62,000 nucleotides of DNA from Acanthaster planci (GCF_001949145.1 NW_019091414.1:31084-93083), one strand, 5' to 3'. Positions 1-11,645 are shown, counted from the first letter of the stretch. A program made the numbers and translations. The notes: generated by a model not told the origin, from the sequence alone.

Positions 1-240
1 TAGTCAACCCTGGTAGGCATTATGTTGCAGCAAGTACAGTGTTGCAGGTTCTGATCCAGCCAGTCAACCCTGGTAGGCATTATGTTGCAGCAAGTAGTGT
101 CGCAGGTTCTGATCCAGCTAGTCAACTATGGTAGGCATTATGTTGCAGCAAGTACAGTGTTGCACGTTCTGATCCAGCTAGTCAACCATGGTAGGCTTGG
201 TGGTACAGCAAGTACAATATACTGGTTCAAATCCACTGTA
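1..240. repeat. Tandem repeat, about 60-bp unit, about 4 copies, cut by window edge
   Basis: Units carry the block AGTCAACCCTGGTAGGCAT, then ATGTTGCAGCAAGTA and GGTTCTGATCCAGC. Copies begin near 1, 61, 118 and 178. The last is the most diverged (GGTTCAAATCCA). It lies in an LRRCC1 intron just before the first visible exon. Confidence 0.85.
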
Positions 241-296
241 TGCTAGTGTGATATTTTGCACTAATCTAGTAGATTTAATACTTTCCCTGCATCCAG

Positions 297-368
297 ATGG
301 TGAAGGAGCAGAAAGGACGGATTTCTGAGCTGTTTAAATCTAAACAGGAGGCATTGACAGCATACAGG
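297..368 (+). CDS. LRRCC1: LRRCC1 exon, first in window
   Basis: The acceptor is CCCTGCATCCAG at 296 and the donor is AGG|GTATGT at 369. It has 24 codons and is phase 0 at both ends. It starts MVKEQKGRISEL and ends LTAYR, a coiled-coil segment. The ATG at its start is internal codon sequence, not the start of the gene. Confidence 0.75.
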
Positions 369-3300
369 GTATGTTATCCTACATTTAAGTCTTACGTGTC
401 CTAGCAAGTTTCATTGCTTATATGTTGACATTTTAATATGCTGACCAATGGAATGCATTTATATTTATGTTACTAGGAAACTGATCTTCAGTTCTTGGAA
501 ATATACCCAAGGTGCGGATTCCACTAAACATGGGCGGAATACATGAAATCATATTACTTAAAGGGTCCATGAAAAGTGGTTTTTATTAGTTATGATTGAA
601 AATTGTATATTATTAACCCTTTGACGACAGGAATTTCTTCCCGAAAGCCGACGCCAAGAATTCCAGCCTCGCTTGGCCATGAAGGCCACCTGCCAAACTG
701 CAGATTCTCAGTTTGTGGCCCCTTTTTGCTCTGCACGCTTTGAATTACACGGTGAAAAGGCTGATTGTTCGGTGGCATGCGGCTCTACTCAAGCTTCCAC
801 ATTCCCGTTGCCTCTTTTCAAAGTGGGGACTTTTGTAAAGCTGGTGATTATGATGCAAATTCGGTCTTTTCATTTCTGGGCTACGCACAAAGACCAATTA
901 CCATATACAAGAGCCAGGGTCTGCCTTCTTTCACCGTGTTCGCTTGAGCATGGGCAGAGAATAATAGCTGAAAAGCGGGCTGAGGATCTCAAATTTTATG
1001 GCGGCTCTATCCGCGTCCCGATGCGAAGGGGTTAAACAGTATCCAGAATGTGAATGTTGTTGTTTTGAATAATAAATGGAAGGGAAAAAAATTTGGAGAA
1101 ACAGCCCACCCCCAAGAGGTATCTCATTAACATACATGTACGTACATTTCAGAAGACATCATCGCGCCGCGAGTGCTTCAATGCTTGTCTTAGGTCAGTC
1201 CAATAAAAAACCAGTCCAATTTTTAGGTATTTTTAGGTGTTGTAGAGATAACCAGATGTGTTGCAGAGGCTGCAGCATCACCTGTAAAGATGGGCCAAAC
1301 CTGCATTTACACATGTACATGTATAACTTTCTAACCGAAGCAAAGTGAGACGAATCTGGACATCGACAGTCAGGCTCACCAGAGCTAAACGCTCAGAAGC
1401 GGCAGAGGGCTCAAAACTGGATAGTGTGCCTTTCTATCCACAATGTTTTCTTCCAACACGTACATGTATGACTTGTTAGGGATTAATTTTAAACAATTGA
1501 TGAAGTCAGAGATTAAGCCCACAATCTTTGAGAAATCAAAGAAAGCCCGTAGACAAAGTCAAAGGGTAAGAAATGCTTCCAATCGACCCAGACTATTCCA
1601 CTCGATATACTCGTGTGTATGGGTCGTGGTGTCCCACTGTACGTCGTCACACCAACATATGCAATTGCACACACAACAGCCGTACCACATGTGCACACAC
1701 TCTTTACAAAGCGCGCATGGGTATCGTACTCGTGTATGTATTTTACATTTGAACATTTCTCGGGCACATAAATTGTGCATGTCCAGTGTCATGTTCCTTT
1801 TTGTTTAACAAAACAAAAGGGTGCCTGAATATAATTGTGGGTTCTCAAATGTACGTCATGCACAGCACCATCATTTATCAGGATTAATACATTTTTGTTA
1901 GATGTAAGTAAACTTAACCACAACAAAGGGAATTTTATTCCATTTTTACATCCCCTGTCCTGTTATTGGCATACTCGTATATATTTTAAACAATTAACAG
2001 TTTTTCCACTAAGGTCATCGGGGACCCTTTAAAACGCATTTGGACCACTGGCTCTTCATAAAACTTGATTTTGCTGACAAAAGTGTTATCACAGCCATCA
2101 TTACACCTCAAAACACTTCCCTTGTTAGTGTATTAATTTCATTATTACTATATATTATCTTAGCATGTGTAACTTTACATTTTCCTGCAGGAACGTGTCC
2201 AGAATCTAGAATCTCAGCTGGAGGAAGCCAGAAGAAAGCAGCTTCAATATGAAGCCCTTCGACAAGAGAATAGTCAAGTGAAATCCCAGTTAGTGGCTCA
2301 AGAGTCAGTCATTGAAGGTCTGAGAGTAGAGAGGAAACTGTGGGGTCAGGAACTGGCTCAACAAGGTCAGTTGTGGTCACTTTAAAAATTGATTTGATCT
2401 TCAACAAGATCAGTTGAGGTCACATTAAAAACCAAGTGTGCTTCAACAAGGTCAGTTGAGCTCATGATAAACCTAGTTATGGTTCAACAAGGTCAGTGAG
2501 GTCTTATTAAAAGTTGTTTGAGCTTCAGAAAGGTCACTTGGGGTCACATTAAGAGTTGAATTAGCTCCACCAAGTTCAGTTGAGGTCACATTAAATACTA
2601 ATTGTGCTTCTACAAGGTCATTTGAGGTCACATTGAAAGTTGAATGTGTTTCATAGCTCCTGTAAATCAATCAACTTAGTAACAACTCTCTCTCTCTATA
2701 TATATATATATTAAAAAAAAAAAAAAGAAGACAAGAAACGGTTGATTCATTCTGGGATAACCCAAGAAAGCCAATTACACAGGCTTATTTCCATTGGGGT
2801 CCCTTAATCTTTTTCATAAAAAGCTGAGGAAAATTACTGAATTCTTTACCGATGTGTGACACATAAAGTGTTGAATATTTGGCTATATAAGCAGTGCAGT
2901 CTCTGTACAGTCCAGTTTGCATTCCAAATGCATGTAAATGTGATGTGCAGATTGATGGACGGAAAGGAATATGAGGGGCATGTTGAAGGCACACTACATT
3001 CATCTTTCATTTTTGTGTGTTGACTGGCTGGTGTATTGCAGGAATCGGTTATGGAAAGCCCTAATTTTTGTCTTGCAAAGTCATGCATTTTAAGATTTGT
3101 GTTGGAATCTTGCATTTATTAGCTATTTATTTTAGCACAAGCAGTGATTTGTTTTCAAGAAAATAATGTTAGAGATACATGTACCTTGGCTTTTATGTTG
3201 GACAATTTATAAGGGTTTCACTTTGAACAAGTGGTGCTGTCCATACAACTATACCATACACTGTTCTTCAGATAGAAATTCATAATCGGCTTTCATGTAT

Positions 3301-6300
3301 GTGTGCTGCTGCCATTTATACTGTTGTGTCTCTCCTGTAAGGAGTCTTCCATGAAGAACTCCTGTGTGATATTGGGTCATTTGACAAATTTGGTACATGT
3401 ACATGGGATTTCTTATACATGAGCTACATAAAGCAAATTAATGCAAATGCAGTAACTTGAGAATTTTCTGTAGGATCATCTCTAGCCCAGGACCGAGGGA
3501 GACTGGAGGCTCGTATTGAAGCCTTGTCAGCAGAAGTTGACTCCTTGAAGAAGCACTCCGAGAGGGATAATGATGCCTTGAAGATTAAAACCAAGATGCT
3601 TGATGATCAGACAGATACCATCAGGAAGCTTAAAGAGGTAAGTGGCAAAAATACAGCGGAACTTTTTAAGGACAACATCCGGTATGTTGGAAGGGATGAT
3701 AAAACAAATATTCATGAATATTTGAGTAGTTTTCAGTTATTCAAAAGTTAAAAAGTGAAGTTTACAGTGGATAACATCAATGGTGGACGTCTCCAGTGCT
3801 CAATGATGAGGAATTCAGTAAGTTTGTTCAGTTTGATCGTAATGACTTAGTCTGCATTAAAATTGATAAATAAAAGGAAAACCCTTTGACTGGATTCAAG
3901 ACATTAAGTGCAGAAATCATAATGGGCATATTGGTTCTAAGTAAAACTTCAGAATACAGGTCTAACCTTACAAATATGTGAAATTATTTTACTCAGGGGC
4001 TTGTTGAAAGGGATGATGAGATAAAGAAAGCTAGAGAAGAATTACTTCATCATCAGAGACATCTCGAGGAACAGCTAGCAGGTGAGCAAGCTATCAACCA
4101 AGAAACTACGGAGGAGGTAGAGAGACTCAGGGAACGTAAAGAAGAACTGAAGAACCGTGTAGCTGAGCTAGAGGCAGAACTTGAAGAAAGCAGGAAGGCA
4201 TACAGGTAGGTACATAAATTAAAGAAGGAACTGCTAAAGCAGTTACAGGGACAAACAAGAAAAACTGAAGGGCCATTTAGCTGGAGTACGAGCAGAATTT
4301 AATTCTTGCAAGAGGATTTTTTGCTACGTAGGGGGACTGCACAAGGAATTTTCGGTTTTGGGAAGAACACGGACAGACAGGAAGAATCAGTGGGCCATAC
4401 TAAGCTCATGATCAATTACAGGCAGAAAGTCAATCTCACAGGAGCGTTTCTTCAGTGGTTGAACTAGAGAGGCGTTGATTTGTGTAGGGAGTAACTGAGA
4501 CAAACAGGAAACAAAATTTAGGTAGGTAGTGGAAATGGGGAAAGTTAGTGTAAGGTGTAGTGTGGTTAGATTTACCCTCAAGAACCTGGCAAATTTTAAA
4601 TTTATACCTTTGAGATAGACCATGTGAGACCCTCACATCCTGAACATTATTCACGTTGTGCAGGAATTAACAATAGTGTTGGTGAAGCCACCCATATGAC
4701 AAGCACATTGCATGTACACTGCGATCCAGCGTACATGTACATAAGTCTAATGTTCAAAAGAATGTTAACAACCTGTATTACAGTCGAACACGCTTAATAC
4801 AAGCTCAAAGGGACTCTCCAAAAAACTTCTTCTTGCGGTAAACCTCGTGTTATACGTGTTCACACTTATCCCATACATAAAGCGCAAGCCTGGCGTCATG
4901 CACCAGCAAGCATTGTTATACACTTCTACACTACGGCAATGTACATGTACTGCAGGCCTACATGTACCATATGATACAGTATATGCAGTGGATTAGTATT
5001 CGATGTACAGCCTTGATCTTGTTAATAAATTCAAATCATATTAATAAATACAATTTGAATGAATAAAACAATGATTTGGAATACGCCTACTTGCTGGACG
5101 CAACAATGGCCGCCGCCCTGCACCGAATGCACACACGCGGCGTGGCCAGGCAAAGCACTCCTTTGCCCGACTTTACATGTTTAATTAACTTGAGAACCAG
5201 TTTATATAAGGACCGGACGTAGTAGGGCATTGAAATTGGGGAATTTCCGTTGGTTTGTTATTTCAAGATGTATTTTTGCCTTGGGGAGATGTTAATTATA
5301 TATATAACGGTTTTGCCCGTACCCAACGTGGTTTGTTATTGGCGGGAGGGATATATTTTCGAGTCAGGTTCACCCATAATTGTTCACCTCTTTCGGACCA
5401 GACCCGCTGTGATCAAAACTCCTTTGATAGAATGAAGCCCCCTCTAGCAGCAAGGAACAAAGTCGCCAAGTCATTGTTGGCAAAACTGCAGTGCAAATTG
5501 CTGAGCGGATTAGCCTTTTTGGAGAACTACTGACGCGCTCCATCAGAAATGAATTACTGGGATTAAGCTTTTGAAGACGCTTTTCAATTGTACTGGTATG
5601 AAAAATGCCATGGACAATGGTTTTTGACACTGCCGGTTGAGCAAAAGTGCTCCGCTTGTCCGTGTTCTTATCTTAGCACAGCTCGTTTTAAGTACGTTTT
5701 CTCTCATAGGAATGTGTACATTCTGAACAGGACTGAAGAAATATGCTCGTCTTATGCACGGTCTCGTCTCAAACGTGCTTGTGTTGTTCATGTTCGACTG
5801 TATCTGTCATAATTTGCATTTTTTTACTGCCAAGGGCACTTCTGTATATCCAGATCCCTTAAGGGTCGATCCTTATAAAGGATGCAGCGTCCAATGCAAA
5901 TTTTCTGCTTGGTCACGCTGTTTGCTATGAGGGCATTTTGTTAACAAGCTTTAACTTCATATGTTTTTTCCCTCTTAACCTTGTGATATTTTGGTGTTAA
6001 TACCAACCTCAAACAATTGTCGAGATGTCTGCCATCTAGCCATAGAGAGGCAATTGTGCGTTTCAATAACCACCATCTTATTTACAGACATTTTTGCTGC
6101 AGAAATAACACTGTTCTAGTCAATGAAATGAATTTGGCGTTGCATCAGGGCTCAAGTATAGCCACTTGAACTTGACAAATTGACATCTTGACATCTGCAC
6201 GAGTAAGCAGACAGTTGTGGGTTCAAATCCTATCCAAGCAAGCATATGATTTTTTTCGCAACATTGGAACCATACTAAGAATACAGTGTGGATGTATACG

Positions 6301-9293
6301 CCTATGTAAGGGCAAAACCTGGTATAAGAGCACATGTACTGTGCCACTGAAATGCCCATGATTGTTACATCAAGTAGTGTTAAATTTCTCCCCCAAATAT
6401 TACCAATTGCTTTATCTAGTGCAGTCATTTACGTTTTATAACAAAATCCTGCTGGACTACTACTGAAAAAGCATTTTTCTTTTTTTTTTACATTTAATGT
6501 AATGTTGACCTTTTAACCATAATGCTAACTTCCCATTTCCTTACTACAGGAAGTAGTCTTGTATCAGTTCATTCCAATTTCACTCTAGCAAGTTGTTTTG
6601 TCTTATATTTTAACTTTGATAGATCTCTGGACAACAAATGGAAGGAAAAGGGAGATTTGATTGGTCAACTGGAGACACAAGTACGACAGGTCAAGCAGAA
6701 CTTTGACAGTAAAGAGTTCAAAATGAAAGAGGAAAGGGATAAAGCCATCCAAGCAGAAAAGTGAGTCTTACTCAGTAGAGCAAAATTTACTTTGGAAGGA
6801 AACTAGGGAGCCTTCTTGGTTTACCCTAATTTCAAGAAACTCATGTTCACCTGTTGGTCCTATCCAGACATAATCCTACACAAGGAAGCAGTTTAATTGC
6901 TCATGGGAGCAACTATGGTCCTTGTCACCTTGCCAATCCTTTTGGATTCTGACATAACTTATAAATCTACGTATATCCCAAGAGTCTTTGACTGTGGAAC
7001 AAACTTGCTGAGGTGTCATCACTTTGCGACATCTGTCTTCATTTTAAAATGAAGCAGTGACTTATAGAACAAAAGTAAACAAAATTTCAATAAGAACAGT
7101 TGGCCGTGTAATAAATGTAAAACATTAACCCTCAATTGACAGAGCATCTATACAGTGTTCCTTTGCCCTGTAGATTCAAACCCTGCTTCAGTTGTCTTTA
7201 TGCCATCATTTGATTTTTTTGTAAATACCTGTAACTTGTCCTTAATAAAAGTGTTGACATGAATCAGCACATTTTACTGCACGATTCATTTTATAATTCA
7301 AATTACAACTACATGTATTATAATACCTTGTGTTTTTGCTATGACAGCTACATAGTTTCAGAGTGACATTTCATGATAAACAACTCAGCCAGCATAGAAA
7401 AGGAAAATTGTTCTCATCTGCCCTCTCTAGGGCTGCATCCAAATTTGTTGCATAGAGCTAGGTCTAGGTCTGCTGTCAATGGACATAGCTTAGCTCTGAA
7501 AGCTCATTGCAGACACAGCCATAGTCTTGTCTTGTTTTGGGGCAAAATGGAAGGATTGGACTTGGCACTTCCTTTCAATTTTGTTAACATGTTCACATGG
7601 AAAAAATCTTTATAACGTTGATCCCATGTATTTTCCCCTGCAAATTAATTCCAATTGTTGATGGCGATATGTTTGTCGCAAAGGAACCAGGGGACAGAAA
7701 TATTTTTAGAAATTTTACTAAATCCCTTGAAATTACATCTTTGGGTTTCAATTAAGCTCATTTCAAATTTTTGTTTTGCAGTTTTAACCCATATTTTGAT
7801 GCCTTTTTCGTTTTTATGCTTATGCAATTTGCATATTCATGAGTAGAACTATGATGTCATCCAAGGCACTGAATCTCAATGTTGCACTGACTTGTGCTCA
7901 GAAAAATTCGAGATTTCTAACCACCTTTATGGCAGATTTCATTTTCTTTGGCAATTTATTGCTGTGTTAGTATATGGCAATAATCCAGCAAAATCCTTTT
8001 CTCAGAAATGTTCCCAGATAGCAAGTTTGGGGTTCACAATTTGAACCTGAAAACATGCAACCTGAACCATGTCTTCCTGGATTTACATCAAAGCAAAAGC
8101 ACCCTCACTTGTCCAGAAATGCTCGGTCAATTTTTAACATTTGAAAAAGTACACCATTCAGTTCACGTAAGTCAAAAAAGATGTCAAACAGTCTTCGTAC
8201 ATGGAAGAAGAGTACAGAGATACGGATTCTAAGAAAAAGTCATTTCCTGGATCGTTTAATTTCTTCCTTTTTCTGGTGTCCTCCACTCTTCCTTAATAGG
8301 TCCGCTCTTGAGAGGTTACATCAAGCTGATGATGCATTCACTAAGCAACTAGAAGCAGTCAGGAGACATCATGAGGGGGAGATGGAAGAGATGAGGATAG
8401 AAAAAAGCAAAGAGATAGACAAAGGCAACCAGAGAGTGAGTATTTTACTTATTCAGGGGTGAGATTTCTCAGCTTTTTAGCTAATTATAGCTTTTTTGTT
8501 CTTGATTTCAGCTTTTTTTCTTCACTAGCTGTGCACAAATAGGAGATTTTCACAGTTCAGCTTCTTTATGCCTTTTTCAGCTGTTTTGTCATTGGTCAGT
8601 CTCACCCCTGCTTATTGTCCCAGGTGCATTATTACCAGTGTTGGAGTCAAGTCCACAATGTTTGAGGACTAGACTGAGTCTTGAGTCTCCAAGGCCAAGA
8701 CTGAGTTACTGCCATTCAAGGCCAAGGCCAGTTTAGTACACACATAGAACATAACTATCTATGTGATAGATTTTCTCCAAAATACTTTTGGCACTGTTGG
8801 CTGGGACACACAATTCATCTAGATTAACAAAAAAACTGCTATACATGTACTGGTTCATGACATGACAATATCCCTACTTATTTCGTCTAAGAAAAATAAC
8901 CGAGTATGTTTCATTGATAAGTTACTTTCATTGTAAGTTGGAAGTTCACAAATAGTTGCACAATTGCCAAAAAATCCTGAATGAACATAATGTTTTTTAA
9001 ACACGTAATAAAAGAAAAAAGTTGAGCACGCTTCCAAGACCGAGTCATTACGAAGCAAGGCCAAGGCTTTCAAATATCGGCCTCAGACCTCCAACACTGA
9101 TTAATCTTGAAGCAACTGGTATTTTTGTCAGCGATTGGCATAATTTCTTAAATGGTCCTTTTCTCAGGTACTTGAGGTTGAGAATGAGATGCGCCTTCTC
9201 CTTTCTGAGATGGAGACTCAGAAGCAAGTCATGGAGGATAAAGTCAAGAAACTCACAAGCGCTTTCAATGATTTGACTCAAGGACTCACATGA
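297..9293 (+). CDS. LRRCC1: LRRCC1, 3' part of gene (7 exons in window, C-terminal 339 aa)
   Basis: Leucine-rich repeat and coiled-coil protein 1 is a centrosome/centriole protein. Only the C-terminal coiled coil is visible; the leucine-rich repeats must lie upstream of the window. Exons are 297-368, 2191-2365, 3474-3637, 3997-4205, 6623-6760, 8300-8435 and 9168-9293. All junctions are GT/AG, all phases agree, and together they give 1020 nt (340 codons with the TGA at 9291-9293). Recognition rests on phrases that match my memory of vertebrate LRRCC1 in the same order: WGQELAQQGSSLAQDRG, then KxKxxDDQTxTIRKLK, KWxxKGxLxxxLETQVxxVK, DDAFxxQxxAxxxxHxxE and a closing ExEMRxLLxE followed by KxKKLTxAxNxL. 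The predicted chain is rich in Glu, Lys, Gln and heptad leucines. A candidate ATTAAA poly(A) signal lies at 9374-9379. Identity is confident; no alignment was run. Confidence 0.9.
558..2032. mobile_element. TTAA-flanked inverted-repeat element (outer of a nest)
   Basis: The left end reads TTAAAGGGTCC at 558. The right end at 2032 reads TTAAAGGGTCC on the other strand, and a second AGTGG block is shared further in. A TTAA target site is typical of piggyBac-type elements. No transposase frame is visible, so it would be non-autonomous. It lies inside the first LRRCC1 intron in view and contains the 613-1035 element. Confidence 0.45.
613..1035. mobile_element. Inner piggyBac-like MITE (TTAACCC ends)
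   Basis: It begins TTAACCCTTTGACGACAGGA at 613 and ends with TTAACCCCTTCGCATCGGGA when read on the minus strand from 1035. TTAA followed by CCCTTTG is a common piggyBac terminal pattern. It is about 420 bp long and the open frames inside resemble no transposase. Confidence 0.5.
2191..2365 (+). CDS. LRRCC1: LRRCC1 exon
   Basis: The acceptor is TTTTCCTGCAG at 2190 and the donor is CAACAAG|GTCAGT at 2366. It is 175 nt, phase 0 in and phase 1 out. It starts ERVQNLESQLEEARRK and ends in WGQELAQQ, with the last glycine codon split across the intron. The donor is also the first unit of the intronic minisatellite that follows. Confidence 0.88.
2366..2650. repeat. Degenerate minisatellite that repeats the LRRCC1 splice donor
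   Basis: Units of about 41-45 bp share CAACAAGGTCAGTTGAGGTCA followed by an A-rich tail. The first unit spans the exon/intron boundary at 2365/2366. Exact copies of CAACAAG|GTCAGT recur at 2450/2451 and 2491/2492, with diverged copies near 2408, 2533, 2575 and 2620. Confidence 0.8.
2651..3473. other. LRRCC1 intron, no gene; CT/TA/A low-complexity run
   Basis: A (CT)n-(TA)n-poly(A) run lies at about 2687-2726. I see nothing else structured here apart from a scattered TACATGTA word. Confidence 0.6.
3474..3637 (+). CDS. LRRCC1: LRRCC1 exon
   Basis: The acceptor is TTTTCTGTAG at 3473 and the donor is AAAGAG|GTAAGT at 3638. It is 164 nt, phase 1 in and phase 0 out. It completes the split Gly and continues SSLAQDRGRLEARIEALS, ending DDQTDTIRKLKE. 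This is among the best-conserved stretches of the family. Confidence 0.9.
3997..4205 (+). CDS. LRRCC1: LRRCC1 exon
   Basis: The acceptor is TTTTACTCAG at 3996 and the donor is TACAG|GTAGGT at 4206. It is 209 nt, phase 0 in and phase 2 out. It begins GLVERDDEIKKAREE and ends ELEESRKAY plus a split Arg codon. It is an acidic/basic coiled coil without a stop. Confidence 0.87.
4206..6622. other. LRRCC1 intron, 2.4 kb, no gene seen
   Basis: Open frames here (for example around 5250-5800) have no recognisable protein pattern and conflict with each other. Around 6210-6245 there is a B-box-like GGTTCAAATCC followed by a T run, but no tRNA fold was found. Confidence 0.5.
6623..6760 (+). CDS. LRRCC1: LRRCC1 exon
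   Basis: The acceptor is AACTTTGATAG at 6622 and the donor is GAAAA|GTGAGT at 6761. It is 138 nt, phase 2 at both ends. It contains LDNKWKEKGDLIGQLETQVR, the best single match to the LRRCC1 C-terminal region. The frame is open upstream of the acceptor, but that extra sequence is intron. Confidence 0.9.
6761..8299. other. LRRCC1 intron, 1.5 kb, with an interspersed repeat
   Basis: Positions about 7425-7530 resemble the reverse complement of 51690-51790 (shared GGCTGCATCC and AGGTCTAGGTCT). Nothing coding is recognised. Confidence 0.45.
8300..8435 (+). CDS. LRRCC1: LRRCC1 exon
   Basis: The acceptor is TTCCTTAATAG at 8299 and the donor is CAGA|GTGAGT at 8436. It is 136 nt, phase 2 in and phase 0 out. 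It contains ALERLHQADDAFTKQLEAV and ends KGNQR. The frame stays open for a few codons into the intron, so the donor sets the boundary. Confidence 0.87.
8636..9099. mobile_element. hAT-like MITE in the last LRRCC1 intron
   Basis: The left end is CAGTGTTGGAG at 8636 and the right end is CTCCAACACTG at 9099, an 11-bp perfect terminal inverted repeat. The CAGTG start fits hAT elements. The flanks ATTATTAC and ATTAATCT could be a decayed 8-bp duplication (5 of 8 match). No transposase is seen. Confidence 0.5.
9168..9293 (+). CDS. LRRCC1: LRRCC1 terminal coding exon
   Basis: The acceptor is CCTTTTCTCAG at 9167. There are 41 codons and a TGA stop at 9291-9293, starting VLEVENEMRLLLSEME and ending FNDLTQGLT. 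It matches the conserved end of LRRCC1. The 3' UTR probably ends near the ATTAAA at 9374-9379, which is a weak call. Confidence 0.88.
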   Translation, partial: VLEVENEMRLLLSEMETQKQVMEDKVKKLTSAFNDLTQGLT

Positions 9294-9382
9294 GGCAAGA
9301 ACATTCATAAATGTTTCTTAACCAAAACTATGAAGAAGTCATGTACCATAGAATTTCATTTGTGAATGGACCAATTAAAGTA

Positions 9383-10472
9383 GTGCTACAGCCGAACCGA
9401 ACCCAAAATCATCGAACATGGCACTTTCAAACTGAACTGAACTGAACCAAACTGGTGGGTTCGGATGTTCGGCTTTACTTTGGTAGGCATGGCTAGTGCA
9501 CAGAACGCATGCAAGAAAACTTGATAAAAAAGCAAACACAACAAAAAATGGATAACAAGTTATGTTGCACCAGTGTTCAGCACATGTGCATGTACATGTA
9601 CACATGTACTGTAAATGTACATGTACTCACAGTGGCCCCGCATCACGTGATGGTTGTAAGAAGCACGTAGTCAGAATTCACTAATAATGAGCCAAGAACA
9701 TGCACCATACATGCACAGCATTACTGCTGCACATCAGTTCTAAATTCTCACTACATGCAGTTGTGCTTATGTACATGTATATTCAGATTTAGCATTATGT
9801 TTGCCAATCTCCGATAGCCACTCCCTTACATTCCATTCGAAATAAACTGATGGAAAATCGCCCCTTTGGCCACATGGGTGCTGTCCTAGGAAAGAAGGCT
9901 GAAGGTTCTTCGAATACATCGAAAACCATAGTTTGGTAGTTGAATCTATTTCATGAAAAATAACTAAAACACAATTCGCTGGAAATCTAATTTCATCTTG
10001 TATCCTGTAAAGGAGGAAACACCCATTTAAGCATACTTTTTTTCTTCTGTTTTCACATGTCCTACGATCGTCTTGTTGAGTCAAGCGTGGTCCAAACACA
10101 ACCGCTCTGGGTCTGTAAAACACGGTCAGAAACTGTCGAACCTCCGACAGTAACTTTCTAGGGAATTTTAACTCCTTAACAAACTTTGGCGAAACAGTTT
10201 GGAAAAAAAATTATGTTCGCATCGAAGTTGCTTGTGGATTGGGATGGAGAGGAGATTCATTGCTTGTATAAACATATCTCATACATGCATGGAAGTACTA
10301 CATGAATGGACGGCACATTCGTAGCGAGCTCTTCGATGTCTCAATGTGCATTGTACATGTACATGCATGAAAACATGTGTACATGACCCAAACCAAACTG
10401 AAGTTCGGCAAAAAATTTCCGAACCGTGTCCAAACCGAACCCGAACCGAACCTTGGCACCTGCTTGCAGCAC
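9383..10472. mobile_element. Possible DNA element with CCGAAC-rich ends and TA flanks
   Basis: The left end GTGCTACAG (9383) and the right end read on the minus strand, GTGCTGCAAG, are similar. TA precedes the left end and follows the right end. CCGAACC/GGTTCGG motifs cluster at 9390-9475 and 10395-10455 and are absent between. It lies between LRRCC1 and RBIS, and there is no coding capacity. Confidence 0.35.
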
Positions 10473-11314
10473 TAATTTAAAACATTTTGTGCACTCCTCT
10501 GCCCAACATGTTGAATGCAGACTACAAGAATATTCATAGTAATGGGAGTACCAGAATTTGTGGTTAATGAATAGGTTTGAACTGGACTAAGAATGTACAG
10601 GCAATGCTGCAGACTGGTCAACAATATTTTTGTCACGGTTGTGTACAATTTCTTATAGGTTATTTTTTTTCAGTTAAAATATTATGGGAAATAAGTGAAG
10701 GCAGAAAAAGGACATTAATTTCATGTGTTTTATTTCATGTGGCAGTAAAGAAAAAACAATACAGTACTTCAAAATTGTTCAAAACTACCACAGTGATTGC
10801 CCTTGTAATCTTGAATGAAATAACTTATAGTTAACAAAACAAATAGTAAGTTCCATGCCACTGTCAAGATATAAGAGCCATCTCATCATTGTTACATGAA
10901 TGATTATCAAGTAGAAGGGCATGGAAGGAAGGAAATGAAAATAAATTTGAATGGTTACATGTGGTGCTTATTTTCATTGATAGGTTTTTATAAAATGAAA
11001 CAATGAAAATCAACTAAATTCTAAAGCACCTTTGGAAACTTTCCAAATTTTGCCCCATTTTACACAGAGCAAAATCTGTCAAGGTCTGCACTTGCACTGA
11101 GCACAATCAAAACATTCTGACACATTTTTCAATTTACAATTGCATTTGAATATTTTGTATGCAAAATCTTTGAGGTAAAGTACATGAACAGTGTATCACG
11201 TGGCACAATATAGCCTACCTGTATTTACAAGGTCATTCAACACTCAAATGGCACAAAGATGTCTGTTTTTAAGTGTGGATAAACTTCTCATCTTTGAGTG
11301 ATAGTGCATGGTAC

Positions 11315-11645
11315 CGGCAGAATTCATAAAATGAAGGGGGATGGGGTATATATCCCCCACACACATTTGTTGGGGTGGGGATTGGTATTCCCCTACTTTT
11401 TTGTAGTAAGCAAAAACTTAAAGTGGATTGTGACGAATTTTTCGGACTTCCTCATGACTAAAATGTACTCCATATCAATCAAAAAGGAAAACAAAAGAGC
11501 CATAAATATGCCAGATGTACTTCTGTATCTTGAACATCAACCCTAAATAGTGTCAGTCCCCCTCCCCTTTTCAAATGTCCATAGCTGGGCAAGTCATCCC
11601 CTCCAGAAACAAAAAAAAAACCCATCCCCCAAATTCACACCACTG
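11315..11645 (-). mobile_element. Diverged copy of the GGCGTAAAT-type MITE
   Basis: Read on the minus strand it starts GTGGTGTGAATTTGGGGGAT and contains GATGACTTGCCCA followed by TTTGAAAA, matching the copy at 51951. It ends near ATCCCCCTTCATTTTATGAA. It lies just downstream of the RBIS stop codon. Confidence 0.5.

Noticed and set aside
1-240. tRNA-derived SINE as source of the 60-bp tandem repeat
   Set aside because: GGTTCTGATCC resembles a B box, but no A box at the right distance and no terminator could be found.
6120-6428. Minus-strand frame containing IGFEPTT and a plus-strand GGTTCAAATCC box
   Set aside because: The IGFEPTT phrase is common in frames read backwards through tRNA/SINE-like B boxes. 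No A box or acceptor stem pairs with it, so neither a protein nor a tRNA gene is called.
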